21,294 nt of DNA. Origin: an uncultured Ignavibacteriota bacterium. GTDB taxonomy: Bacteria; Bacteroidota; Ignavibacteria; UBA10030; UBA8401. Below the pieces are notes generated by a model. The model had not been told where the DNA came from. It searched no databases and worked only from the letters and a program-made list of their open reading frames with translations. Positions 7,917-14,835 of the stretch are shown in pieces. The position numbers and the translations under genes were made by a program. Position 1 is the stretch's first letter. Every line of letters begins with the position of its first letter. The stretch spans positions 1 through 21,294 of the forward strand of contig CAIVNT010000360.1 of assembly GCA_903907305.1 (NCBI GenBank), read 5' to 3'.

Positions 7917-8593
7917 TGTGCACTCCTTAATGATTCGATCGAAACACCGATAACCTCTTCCAGCGTCACCCAATCCTGACGAAGTTCGCCGCGGGTCCGT
8001 TCAAGCGTCATGGATGAAGAGGTGACCAGATCGAGAATGCGACTGTAATCATAGAGAGCAATTTCACCGTTGCGGAATTTCAGTTCGGCGTTTTGCTGAT
8101 TGGTGACGGCATTGTGATATCCCTGTGTGCAGATCTGAATGAGTGCCAGACTGGTCTGGATCTTCACATACTGTTGAGCAATTGCCTGACGCAGTTCACG
8201 TTCGAGACTCTGTTGATTGTATTCCGCAGAGGCGACCGCTGCTTCGTCCTTTTCCATTTTGCTCCCGAGTGAAAGGATATCATCAAGCGATATCCTGATG
8301 GAAGCTCCAACCCGGTTACCCAGATATAATTTGTTGACGGACTGATCGCCGTACGAACCGTACTGTGATGATGCTTCCACAGTGAGTCCCTTCAACCAGT
8401 TCGTTTTAGTGATGTTCAGATCCTGTTGGTGCATCTTCACCGATTCGCCCTCGCGTTTGAGTAACGGACTGTGCTGGACGGCGGCATCCTGAATGATGCG
8501 AAGCGGAGGTAGCAGCGGAAGTGTAAGCGTGCTGTCGCGGTCTGCGGCGGTGAGGAACGTGATAAAAGTGATAACTGTTATGATGATCTTCAT
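7913..8593 (-). CDS. Short TolC-like outer-membrane (OEP family) protein
   Basis: The chosen ATG at 8593 gives 226 residues beginning with a signal peptide (MKIIITVITFITFLTAA). A TTG start at 8614 is possible in frame but would leave only 15 bases after the promoter core. The mature part has LPPLRIIQDAAVQHSPLLKREGE, typical of the start of an OEP repeat, then helical segments (about 120-165 and 170-215) with VGASIRISLDDILSLG between, a short beta-like stretch. TolC-family proteins are usually 400 or more residues with two such repeats; this has about one. It is the first gene of unit B and overlaps wzz by four bases, so it is likely the outer-membrane partner of the export machinery in place of a Wza-type protein. 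Function is inferred from position and fold. Confidence 0.7.
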   Translation of the reverse strand: MKIIITVITFITFLTAADRDSTLTLPLLPPLRIIQDAAVQHSPLLKREGESVKMHQQDLNITKTNWLKGLTVEASSQYGSYGDQSVNKLYLGNRVGASIRISLDDILSLGSKMEKDEAAVASAEYNQQSLERELRQAIAQQYVKIQTSLALIQICTQGYHNAVTNQQNAELKFRNGEIALYDYSRILDLVTSSSMTLERTRGELRQDWVTLEEVIGVSIESLRSAQ

Positions 8594-8629
8594 GGGATTT
8601 TGACTGGTGTCCAATTATTTGAACACTGT

Positions 8630-8694
8630 CAAAATACCTTCAAAGCTGGTGAATTTTAAGAAAACTCGATGAATCTGAGGCTTTTGTCGATGAA
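8630..8694 (-). promoter_or_regulatory. EPS promoter site B: paired TTCATCGA plus core element
   Basis: On the minus strand: TTCATCGA (8694-8687), 13 bases, TTCATCGA (8673-8666), 29 bases, TATTTTG (8636-8630). Both repeats and both spacings equal those of sites A and C, although the 13- and 29-base spacers are largely different in sequence here. The core ends 36 bases before the ATG of the TolC-like gene, giving a leader of about 30 bases. It would drive the five-gene unit down to 1749. Confidence 0.78.
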
Positions 8695-8720
8695 TGGGGC
8701 GGTGGGACGGTTGAATATGC

Positions 8721-8769
8721 CTTTTTACCACTAAGACACTAAGGTCACGAAGAGCACAAAGAAAAAAAG
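8721..8769. repeat. Dispersed intergenic repeat of the CTTTGTG...CTTAGTGTCTTAGTGGT type
   Basis: On the minus strand the stretch reads CTTTGTGCTCTTCGTGACC followed by TTAGTGTCTTAGTGGTAAAAA, with internal near-repeats of TTAGTG. This resembles a short repeat common in intergenic regions of many environmental bacteria. It sits between the terminator of unit C and promoter site B. No function is known to me, and the assignment rests on resemblance only. Confidence 0.5.
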
Positions 8770-8792
8770 TAGGACCGCCTGTTAGGCGGTCC
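8762..8792 (-). terminator. Intrinsic terminator of unit C
   Basis: GGACCGCC (8772-8779) and GGCGGTCC (8785-8792) form a perfect 8-bp GC-rich stem with a 5-base loop. On the minus strand the stem is followed by TAC and then seven T (8768-8762). It lies 42 bases beyond the stop of the last unit C gene at 8835 and upstream of promoter site B, so it separates units C and B. Confidence 0.9.
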
Positions 8793-8834
8793 GGTTGTAA
8801 TTGAAAAACACCAACTCCAACATTGTCAGACAGA

Positions 8835-10136
8835 TCATGCTTTGTAGAGCAACGGTGAAGCGGTCTTGACAACATTGCGTGTGTCGACAATAGGGATCCC
8901 AAATTGTTCAAAGTCGATCAACGAATACTCATTGTGTGCCGTGGAAATCAGGATAAGATCATAACCGTCGCCTATCTCGACACTTTTCTTTCCGACGAAC
9001 TGTGGATGTTCGCGTGTCGGTTTGATGACGGGAACATGCGGATCGTGATATTCAACGACAGCACCTTTTGCTTCGAGTTTTTCCATCAGTGTATAGCTCG
9101 GTGATTCACGGTCATCATCCACATTCGCTTTGTATGCGAGACCGAGAATGAGGATCTTTGAATTCTTCAGTGCTTTACCGCTGTCGTTCAATGCTTCCAT
9201 CACACGTTGTATCACATAATCGGGCATGGAGGTATTGATCTCTCCTGCCAGTTCAATGAAACGGGTGTGGACGCCGAACTCTCTCGCTTTCCATGTAAGA
9301 TAGAACGGATCGATCGGAATGCAGTGCCCGCCGAGACCCGGTCCCGGATAGAACGGCATGAAGCCGAACGGTTTTGTCTTTGCTGCGTTGATCACTTCCC
9401 AGATGTCGATCCCCATTTTGGAGAAGGTCACTTTCAGTTCGTTCACCAGTGCAATGTTCACGGAACGGAAGATGTTCTCCATCAGTTTCGTTGCTTCGGC
9501 TACCTGCGTGGACGATACGGGAACGGTCTTGATGACGATCTGCGAATACAACTTGTCCGCCACTTCCAGTCCGTCGGGCGATGTGGAGCCGACCACTTTC
9601 GGGATCGTTTCCGTTGTATAGTTCGGATTGTTCGGGTCCTCGCGCTCGGGAGAGAAGGCAACATAGAAATCAACATCGAGTTTCAATCCGCTCTTCTCAA
9701 GGATCGGTACCATCACTTCTTCGGTGGTGCCCGGATATGTTGTCGACTCAAGGACGATCAATTGTCCTTTGCGCAAATGAGGATAGATCGATTCGCAGGT
9801 GGAGACGATGTATTCCATCTCCGGTTCGCGGTTCTTATTGAGCGGAGTGGGGACGGCGATCAGCACCGCATCGCATTCTTTCACGCGGGAGAAATCATTC
9901 GTTGCGCAGAAGAGTCCGGTGTCCACCGCTTTTGCGATCCGTTCAGAGGAAATGTGTTTGATGTACGACTGTTTGTTCTTCAGCGCATCGGTCTTCTTGG
10001 TGTCGATATCGAAACCGATGGAACGGAGTCCTTTTTCAACGAAGCACAGATTCAGCGGTAATCCCACATAGCCGAGTCCGACCACGCCGACGGTGAATGT
10101 TTTGTTCTGGATCTTCTGCAGCAGTTCTGTTTTCAT
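8835..10136 (-). CDS. wbpA: UDP-N-acetylhexosamine 6-dehydrogenase, WbpA-like
   Basis: A 433-residue three-domain nucleotide-sugar dehydrogenase. The N-terminal Rossmann motif is VGVVGLGYVGLPL (residues 16-28), the central domain has AEATKLMENIFRSVNIALVNEL, and the catalytic cysteine is C272 in GPGLGGHCIPIDP. That form, with the ESTTYPGTTEE segment and FSPERE, is typical of the WbpA/TviB branch acting on UDP-GlcNAc or UDP-GalNAc, unlike the GGSCFPKD form of glucose dehydrogenases such as the one upstream. It oxidises C6 twice with NAD to give the uronic acid. GlcNAc versus GalNAc cannot be settled here. It is the last gene of unit C; the start has only a weak GAAAG upstream. Confidence 0.87.
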   Translation of the reverse strand: MKTELLQKIQNKTFTVGVVGLGYVGLPLNLCFVEKGLRSIGFDIDTKKTDALKNKQSYIKHISSERIAKAVDTGLFCATNDFSRVKECDAVLIAVPTPLNKNREPEMEYIVSTCESIYPHLRKGQLIVLESTTYPGTTEEVMVPILEKSGLKLDVDFYVAFSPEREDPNNPNYTTETIPKVVGSTSPDGLEVADKLYSQIVIKTVPVSSTQVAEATKLMENIFRSVNIALVNELKVTFSKMGIDIWEVINAAKTKPFGFMPFYPGPGLGGHCIPIDPFYLTWKAREFGVHTRFIELAGEINTSMPDYVIQRVMEALNDSGKALKNSKILILGLAYKANVDDDRESPSYTLMEKLEAKGAVVEYHDPHVPVIKPTREHPQFVGKKSVEIGDGYDLILISTAHNEYSLIDFEQFGIPIVDTRNVVKTASPLLYKA

Positions 10137-10175
10137 GATTATCTTTCAATTAATATTCATTGTGGAATGCGCAGT

Positions 10176-10949
10176 TTACGCATCCGCTTTCGGTTTTGTG
10201 CAGTAGAAGATATCTCCGCACGAATCAGTGAGTCCCATCCCTTTGCGTTCTTCGGGAGTGAAGATATCATAGACGGTCGATTTCTTCACGGTGAATCCTG
10301 CTTCGCGCAGCCGGTCGATGTAGTCGTTTCCGTATTTCCGTGCATGATCTTCCTGACCGTAGATTGCCAGTCGCTCTTCCGGTGAAGTGATCTCGGGATT
10401 CTCGAAGGTTGCATTGTCGCCGTTGAGGATCGGAACGAGCAGGATAGCCCATCCGCCCGGTTTCAGCACGCGGTAGAACTCGCGCATTGCTTTCCTGTCG
10501 TCGTTCACATGCTCCAGCACGTGACTGCAGTAGATCACGTCGAACACATTATCCGAATACTGGATATCGGTCACATCCATCTTCACATCGGCGCGGGGAT
10601 CGAACAGATCGGCAGTGGTGTAGCCCAGTCCGAGTGCGTTACGCAGTCTCGGTTCGAAGCCGCGTTCTGCACCGACGTGGAGCATTTTCTTGAATGCGCC
10701 GTCGAACAGATTGGTCATGCGCTCGAAGTAGAGCCAGGCAAAACGGTGACGTTCGAGTGCGCCGCATTGTGTACATTGACCGTCCACACGGTTCAGAATA
10801 CCGTAGTTCTTGAATTTTCGTGAATTTTTGTTGCAGACAGGACATGTCCTGCCGGTGCCGCGGTACGGCAGTGAAAGAACGCTTGTGCGTGTGTTTCTTA
10901 GTGTATCTTGTGCCCAAAAAGGGAGTGAACGGAAAGTTGAACGTAACAT
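10176..10949 (-). CDS. SAM-dependent methyltransferase with N-terminal zinc ribbon
   Basis: The ATG at 10949 is chosen because GGAG lies six bases upstream; a TTG at 10961 would include that site. The 257-residue product has a CxxC...CxxC zinc ribbon (C36, C39, C59, C62) followed by LERHR, then a class I methyltransferase fold: LHVGAERG (about 90-97) for motif I, VIYCSHVLEHV and FYRVLKPGGWAILLVP for the later strands. The layout matches methyltransferases found in polysaccharide clusters. It may methylate a sugar of the polymer or its lipid-linked precursor; the substrate is unknown. It lies in unit C, 35 bases after ugd and 39 before the WbpA-like gene. Confidence 0.8.
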   Translation of the reverse strand: MLRSTFRSLPFWAQDTLRNTRTSVLSLPYRGTGRTCPVCNKNSRKFKNYGILNRVDGQCTQCGALERHRFAWLYFERMTNLFDGAFKKMLHVGAERGFEPRLRNALGLGYTTADLFDPRADVKMDVTDIQYSDNVFDVIYCSHVLEHVNDDRKAMREFYRVLKPGGWAILLVPILNGDNATFENPEITSPEERLAIYGQEDHARKYGNDYIDRLREAGFTVKKSTVYDIFTPEERKGMGLTDSCGDIFYCTKPKADA

Positions 10950-10984
10950 TGTATGCTCCAAAATTAGATTGATATGTGTTTGAG

Positions 10985-12352
10985 TTATGCGACTTTTTTG
11001 ATCTGGTGAACATTTGTTTGGAAGACCGCTTCCGGTGCGTAGTGCGGACGGCCGATGCTGAAATAATCAAATCCGAGTTCCGCCATCCGTTTCGGATCGT
11101 AGAGATTGCGGCCGTCAAAGATGGTGTTCTCTTTCAGCTGGTTCTTCATTTCGGAGAAGTCCGGATTGCGGAATTCATTCCACTCCGTGAAGACAAGCAG
11201 TGCTTCGGCATCGGTCATGATCTCGTACTGATTCTTTCCATAGGTAATGGAATCACCGAGGACAGCTTTCGTCGTTCCGATCGCTTCAGGATCGAATGCG
11301 GAGATGACTGCACCGCGTTTCGTCAGTTCATCGATCACCCAGAGGGCCGGCGCTTCACGCACGTCATCGGTGTTCGCTTTGAATGCGAGTCCCCACACTG
11401 CCAGTTTCACCCCTTCAACGGTACTGTCGAAGTGCTCCAGAATGCGGTTGAGCATCATTACTTTCTGATTCTCATTCACATTCATGACGCTGTTCATGAT
11501 GGAGAATTCATATCCGTTCTCGACGCTGGTGGAATAGAGTGCTTTCACATCCTTCGGGAAGCAGCTTCCGCCGTATCCGACGCCGGCGTAGAGGAACTGA
11601 GAGCCGATGCGGCTGTCTTTACCCATACCGATGCGGACCTTGTCAACATCCGCTCCGACGAGCGAGCAGAGATTCGCGATCTCGTTGATGAAGCTGATCT
11701 TCACTGCGAGGAAACCGTTCGATGCATATTTCACGAGTTCCGATGAACGCTCGTCCATGATCAGGATAGGATTTCCGTTGCGGACGAACGGTTCATACAG
11801 TGCTTTCATCATCTCTGCGGCGCGGGGACTCGATGTTCCGACGACGACCCGTTCCGGTTTCATAAAGTCATTCACTGCCGCTCCCTCACGAAGGAATTCA
11901 GGATTCGACACGACATCAAAATCGATACCGGATTTCAATCCCTGTGTTTCCATTGCACGGCGGATTCTGTCCGCAGTACCGACTGGGACCGTGCTTTTTG
12001 TGACGATCACTTTATAGGAGGTGATGATGCTGCTCAATTTGAATGCGGTATTCATCACATACGACAGATCGGCGGAGCCGTCTTCGCGCGGGGGAGTGGG
12101 AAGCGTCAGGAAGATGATGTCGCTGTTGTTCACCGCATCTTCGAGCGATGTGGTGAAGGTGAGACGTCCTTCACGGATATTCCGTTCGAACAGATTCTCC
12201 AGACCCGGTTCGTAGATGGTGATGGAGCCGGATGTGAGTTTGTTCACTTTTGCTTCGTCCACATCCACGCAGATGACGTCGTTCCCCATTTCGGCGAATG
12301 CCGTCGAGCTGACGAGTCCGACATATCCTGTTCCGATGAATGATAATTTCAT
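10985..12352 (-). CDS. ugd: UDP-glucose 6-dehydrogenase
   Basis: The ATG at 12352 follows GAAAGGA and opens directly into the NAD-binding motif MKLSFIGTGYVGLVSS; a TTG at 12370 lies before that ribosome site and is rejected. The 455-residue protein has the GYGGSCFPKDVKAL catalytic motif with C264, plus YEPGLENL, TKSTVPVGT, SNPEFLREG and GLAFKANTDDVREAP, all standard for UDP-glucose dehydrogenase. It makes UDP-glucuronate with two NAD. The gene upstream in the same unit encodes UDP-glucuronate decarboxylase, which would use its product. Confidence 0.95.
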   Translation of the reverse strand: MKLSFIGTGYVGLVSSTAFAEMGNDVICVDVDEAKVNKLTSGSITIYEPGLENLFERNIREGRLTFTTSLEDAVNNSDIIFLTLPTPPREDGSADLSYVMNTAFKLSSIITSYKVIVTKSTVPVGTADRIRRAMETQGLKSGIDFDVVSNPEFLREGAAVNDFMKPERVVVGTSSPRAAEMMKALYEPFVRNGNPILIMDERSSELVKYASNGFLAVKISFINEIANLCSLVGADVDKVRIGMGKDSRIGSQFLYAGVGYGGSCFPKDVKALYSTSVENGYEFSIMNSVMNVNENQKVMMLNRILEHFDSTVEGVKLAVWGLAFKANTDDVREAPALWVIDELTKRGAVISAFDPEAIGTTKAVLGDSITYGKNQYEIMTDAEALLVFTEWNEFRNPDFSEMKNQLKENTIFDGRNLYDPKRMAELGFDYFSIGRPHYAPEAVFQTNVHQIKKVA

Positions 12353-12382
12353 TACTGATGTTCCTTTCAAAAAAATGTTATG

Positions 12383-13354
12383 TTATGCGGTGATATATTG
12401 ATTCAATTTTTGTCGTGCCATTTCCTTGCGGAAGTATTCAATAGTTCTGAGCAGTCCTTCTTTTCTGTTCACGGCCGGTTCCCATTTCAGAATGGTTCGC
12501 GCTTTGGTGATGTTCGGCTGACGCACTTTCGGATCGTCTTGCGGAAGATCGTTGAAGATGATCCTGCTGCTGCTTCCGGTCAATTCAAGGATCTCCTTCG
12601 CAAGTTCGAGCATCGTGATCTCGTCAGGATTGCCGATGTTCACCGGCATTTCGTAGGCCGACATCATCAGTTTGTAGATACCATCCACAAGATCGGTCAC
12701 ATAGCAGACGCTTCGTGTCTGACTGCCGTCGCCGAACACCGTCAGGTCCTCGCCGTTCAGCGCCTGCGATACGAATGCCGGAATAGCTCTACCGTCATTG
12801 ATGCGCATCCGTTCACCGTAAGTGTTGAAGATGCGGACGATGCGTGTTTCTACTCCATGAAATCGATTGTAGGCGAGCGTCATTGCTTCGGCGAATCGTT
12901 TTGCTTCGTCGTAGACTCCGCGCGGTCCTACGGGATTCACATTTCCCCAATACTCTTCCACTTGAGGATGGATCTCAGGATCGCCGTACACTTCTGATGT
13001 TGATGCGATCAGAAAGCGCGCACCTTTTGCTTTGGCGAATCCCAATGCTTTGTGTGTTCCGAGTGAACCGACCTTCAATGTCTGGATCGGGAATTTCAGA
13101 TAGTCCACAGGACTTGCCGGCGAAGCGAAATGGAAGACATAATCGACCGGAACGCTGGCGTAGATATAATTCGTCACGTCGGTCTTGATGAAACAGAACC
13201 GCGGGTTTTGCTGCAGATGATTCACGTTGTCGATGCTGCCGGTGAGCAGATTATCCATGCAGATCACGTTGTGTCCTTCGTTCAGCAGCCGCTCGCAGAG
13301 ATGCGATCCGAGGAAACCTGCGCCGCCGGTAACGACGGATGTTGGGTTGTTCAT
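12383..13354 (-). CDS. uxs: UDP-glucuronate decarboxylase (UDP-xylose synthase)
   Basis: The ATG at 13354 follows AAAGGACACAAA and leads into VVTGGAGFLGSHL, the NAD-binding glycine motif of an extended SDR. The 323-residue length suits UXS. Diagnostic stretches are FHFASPASPVDYLKFPIQTL, ASTSEVYGDPEIHPQ, EEYWGNVNPVGPRGVYDEAKR with catalytic Y148 and K152, and RIFNTYG. These favour UDP-glucuronate decarboxylase over UDP-glucose epimerase. It converts UDP-glucuronate to UDP-xylose, taking substrate from the ugd gene 30 bases downstream. A longer TTG start at 13399 would overlap the sugar transferase gene and adds no conserved sequence. Confidence 0.92.
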   Translation of the reverse strand: MNNPTSVVTGGAGFLGSHLCERLLNEGHNVICMDNLLTGSIDNVNHLQQNPRFCFIKTDVTNYIYASVPVDYVFHFASPASPVDYLKFPIQTLKVGSLGTHKALGFAKAKGARFLIASTSEVYGDPEIHPQVEEYWGNVNPVGPRGVYDEAKRFAEAMTLAYNRFHGVETRIVRIFNTYGERMRINDGRAIPAFVSQALNGEDLTVFGDGSQTRSVCYVTDLVDGIYKLMMSAYEMPVNIGNPDEITMLELAKEILELTGSSSRIIFNDLPQDDPKVRQPNITKARTILKWEPAVNRKEGLLRTIEYFRKEMARQKLNQYITA

Positions 13355-13385
13355 TTTGTGTCCTTTATCTTGGATTGATGGTTGA

Positions 13386-14135
13386 TTAAACGTTTTCACT
13401 TTGAAATAATGCCGGGATCGTCTTGAACATCAGTTTTACGTCGAACCAGAGCGAACCATGCAGCGCATACGTATTGTCCAGGGAGATCCGTTCTTCATCG
13501 GACATTCCACCTTTTTTGCCTCGCTTTGTCACCTGCCATAATCCGGTAATCCCAGCAGGCGCAACGAATCGCATTGCGGCAACATCATTCGTCAGCTTTT
13601 CCGCTTCGTAGATCGGCAGAGGACGGTTTCCCACCAGGGACATATCGCCGATGAACACATTGATGAACTGCGGCAGTTCGTCCAGACTTGTATTGCGGAG
13701 GAATTTTCCGATCGGAGTGATGCGCGGATCGTTAGCGATCTTGAAGAATGTTCCGGCGTTTTTCGATTCTTTTCGCAGTTTCATCAAGCGCTCGCAGATG
13801 ATCGTCCCTTCAACAGTGATGATCAGCGGCGAGCATGATGTACGGAGGCGGATACATTCGTCGCATTCTTCCAGGTTTAAATCAGGTGAAGAGGGTTGTG
13901 CGTACAGATTCAGATGTGCGAGGTCCTTCAATTTCTGATCTGCACCGGAATACATCGTGCGGAATTTCAGCAGACGGAACCGTTTGAAGCCCATCCCGGC
14001 GCGCGGCGCGGCATACATCACCGGTCCGGGGGATTCAAGCGTGATGGCGATGACGATCACCAGCATCACGGGTGCGATCACCAGCAGTGCTGTTCCTGAA
14101 ATGATAATGTCGAAAATTCTTTTTGAGTTGATCAT
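13386..14135 (-). CDS. Undecaprenyl-phosphate sugar phosphotransferase (initiating enzyme)
   Basis: The ATG at 14135 is used; a TTG at 14165 lies inside the promoter core and cannot be the start. The 249-residue protein has one hydrophobic segment (about 10-33), LLKFRTMY (55-62), DPRITPIGKFLRNTSLDELPQ with the catalytic pair D152-E153, and GDMSLVGNRP (163-172), the signature of bacterial sugar transferases of the small PglC-like type. It attaches the first sugar phosphate to undecaprenyl phosphate and so starts each repeat unit. Unusual is a stretch of about 65 residues between KFRTM and DPRIT that carries four cysteines (C91, C94, C101, C114). It is the first gene of unit C. Confidence 0.9.
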   Translation of the reverse strand: MINSKRIFDIIISGTALLVIAPVMLVIVIAITLESPGPVMYAAPRAGMGFKRFRLLKFRTMYSGADQKLKDLAHLNLYAQPSSPDLNLEECDECIRLRTSCSPLIITVEGTIICERLMKLRKESKNAGTFFKIANDPRITPIGKFLRNTSLDELPQFINVFIGDMSLVGNRPLPIYEAEKLTNDVAAMRFVAPAGITGLWQVTKRGKKGGMSDEERISLDNTYALHGSLWFDVKLMFKTIPALFQSENV

Positions 14136-14137
14136 TG

Positions 14138-14167
14138 GTTTGTATCGTATATTTTTGTGATACAAAC
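14138..14167. promoter_or_regulatory. Perfect inverted repeat over the unit C start site, possible operator
   Basis: GTTTGTATC (14138-14146) and GATACAAAC (14159-14167) form a perfect 9-bp inverted repeat with a 12-base centre. It overlaps the last bases of the TATGTTTG core of promoter C and ends two bases before the ATG codon of the sugar transferase gene. The predicted transcription start falls in its centre, so an RNA hairpin cannot form in full. A protein-binding operator is the simpler reading. Sites A and B have no such repeat. Confidence 0.5.
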
Positions 14168-14228
14168 ATAATCAATCGCAGTGCTTTTTTAGGATTATTT
14201 CGATGAAAGGGGTGAAACTCTCGATGAA
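14163..14228 (-). promoter_or_regulatory. EPS promoter site C: paired TTCATCGA plus TATGTTTG core
   Basis: On the minus strand: TTCATCGA (14228-14221), 13 bases, TTCATCGA (14207-14200), 29 bases, TATGTTTG (14170-14163). The core fits TAnnTTTG, the -7 element described for Bacteroidota. Spacings equal those at sites A and B. Between the repeats lies TTTCACCCC and after them TCCTAAAAA, both shared with site A. The core ends 27 bases before the ATG at 14135. It would drive the five-gene unit C. Confidence 0.8.
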
Positions 14229-14387
14229 GCAGGCACACAAAGAGGGGAATGATCCATGGAAGGATACACGCGCTGATAGAAATTGTTCCGGGGAGAAGAC
14301 TATACCCTCTCTCCAGTAATTTTACTATCATTACTGATGGAAACAGGTCCGATCATTACGGATATACTCCAACAACAATATTTCCTC

Positions 14388-14786
14388 ATGACTCAAAAAT
14401 CGATAAAAATATTGATCGTGGACGATAGAAAAGAATTTCTTGTGATGATCGTTGAACTTATGAGATCTGTACAGAAGAATCTACGGATCATGACCGCACG
14501 GTCGGGCAAGGAATGTCTTCGAACGGTGAAGGAATTCACTCCGAATCTGGTGTTCCTGGATATCGGAATGGATGGGATGAACGGATTGGTGACGCTGCGG
14601 TTCATCAAGTCGATGGACAAGAATGCGCGGGTCTTTTTTTTGTCGGGACATCCCGTAGAATTCATCAGGGATGCCGCAGGGATAGTGAAGGCAGACGGAT
14701 ATTATACGAAAACAGCGTTCATAGATCTTTTGAAAACAAAACAGACTCTTGACGAGATATTACAAGAGGGAATTTCACACGAATGA
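14388..14786 (+). CDS. Single-domain response regulator (CheY/Spo0F-like)
   Basis: Starting at the ATG 14388 the product has 132 residues and is one receiver domain: IKILIVDDR with D12-D13 of the acidic pocket, phosphoacceptor D58 in LVFLDIGMDGMNG, S86 in FFLSGHP and K108 in YYTKTAF. No output domain follows, so it would act by phosphotransfer or protein contact. Further in-frame starts exist at 14283 (TTG) and 14337 (ATG); none has a clear ribosome site, and 14388 gives the normal domain length. It is divergent from unit C and shares its 252-base control region. The partner kinase is unknown; the large sensor at 16642 is a candidate by proximity only. Confidence 0.85.
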   Translation: MTQKSIKILIVDDRKEFLVMIVELMRSVQKNLRIMTARSGKECLRTVKEFTPNLVFLDIGMDGMNGLVTLRFIKSMDKNARVFFLSGHPVEFIRDAAGIVKADGYYTKTAFIDLLKTKQTLDEILQEGISHE

Positions 14787-14791
14787 AATTC
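14770..14791 (+). other. Small inverted repeat at the end of the response regulator gene
   Basis: GAATTTCA (14770-14777) and TGAAATTC (14784-14791) form a perfect 8-bp AT-rich stem around a 6-base loop that includes the stop codon. No T-run follows. It lies between two convergent genes and could weakly terminate transcription, but the evidence is thin. Confidence 0.3.
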
Positions 14792-14835
14792 TCTGCGACC
14801 CTTCTTCCTTCCATTGTTCTGTTGAGTATTTCCGG

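Noticed and set aside
14171..14199. Sigma-54 promoter in the 29-base gap of site C
   Set aside because: AAGCAC followed by TTGAT only loosely resembles the -24/-12 pattern, and sites A and B lack GG and GC at the needed positions.
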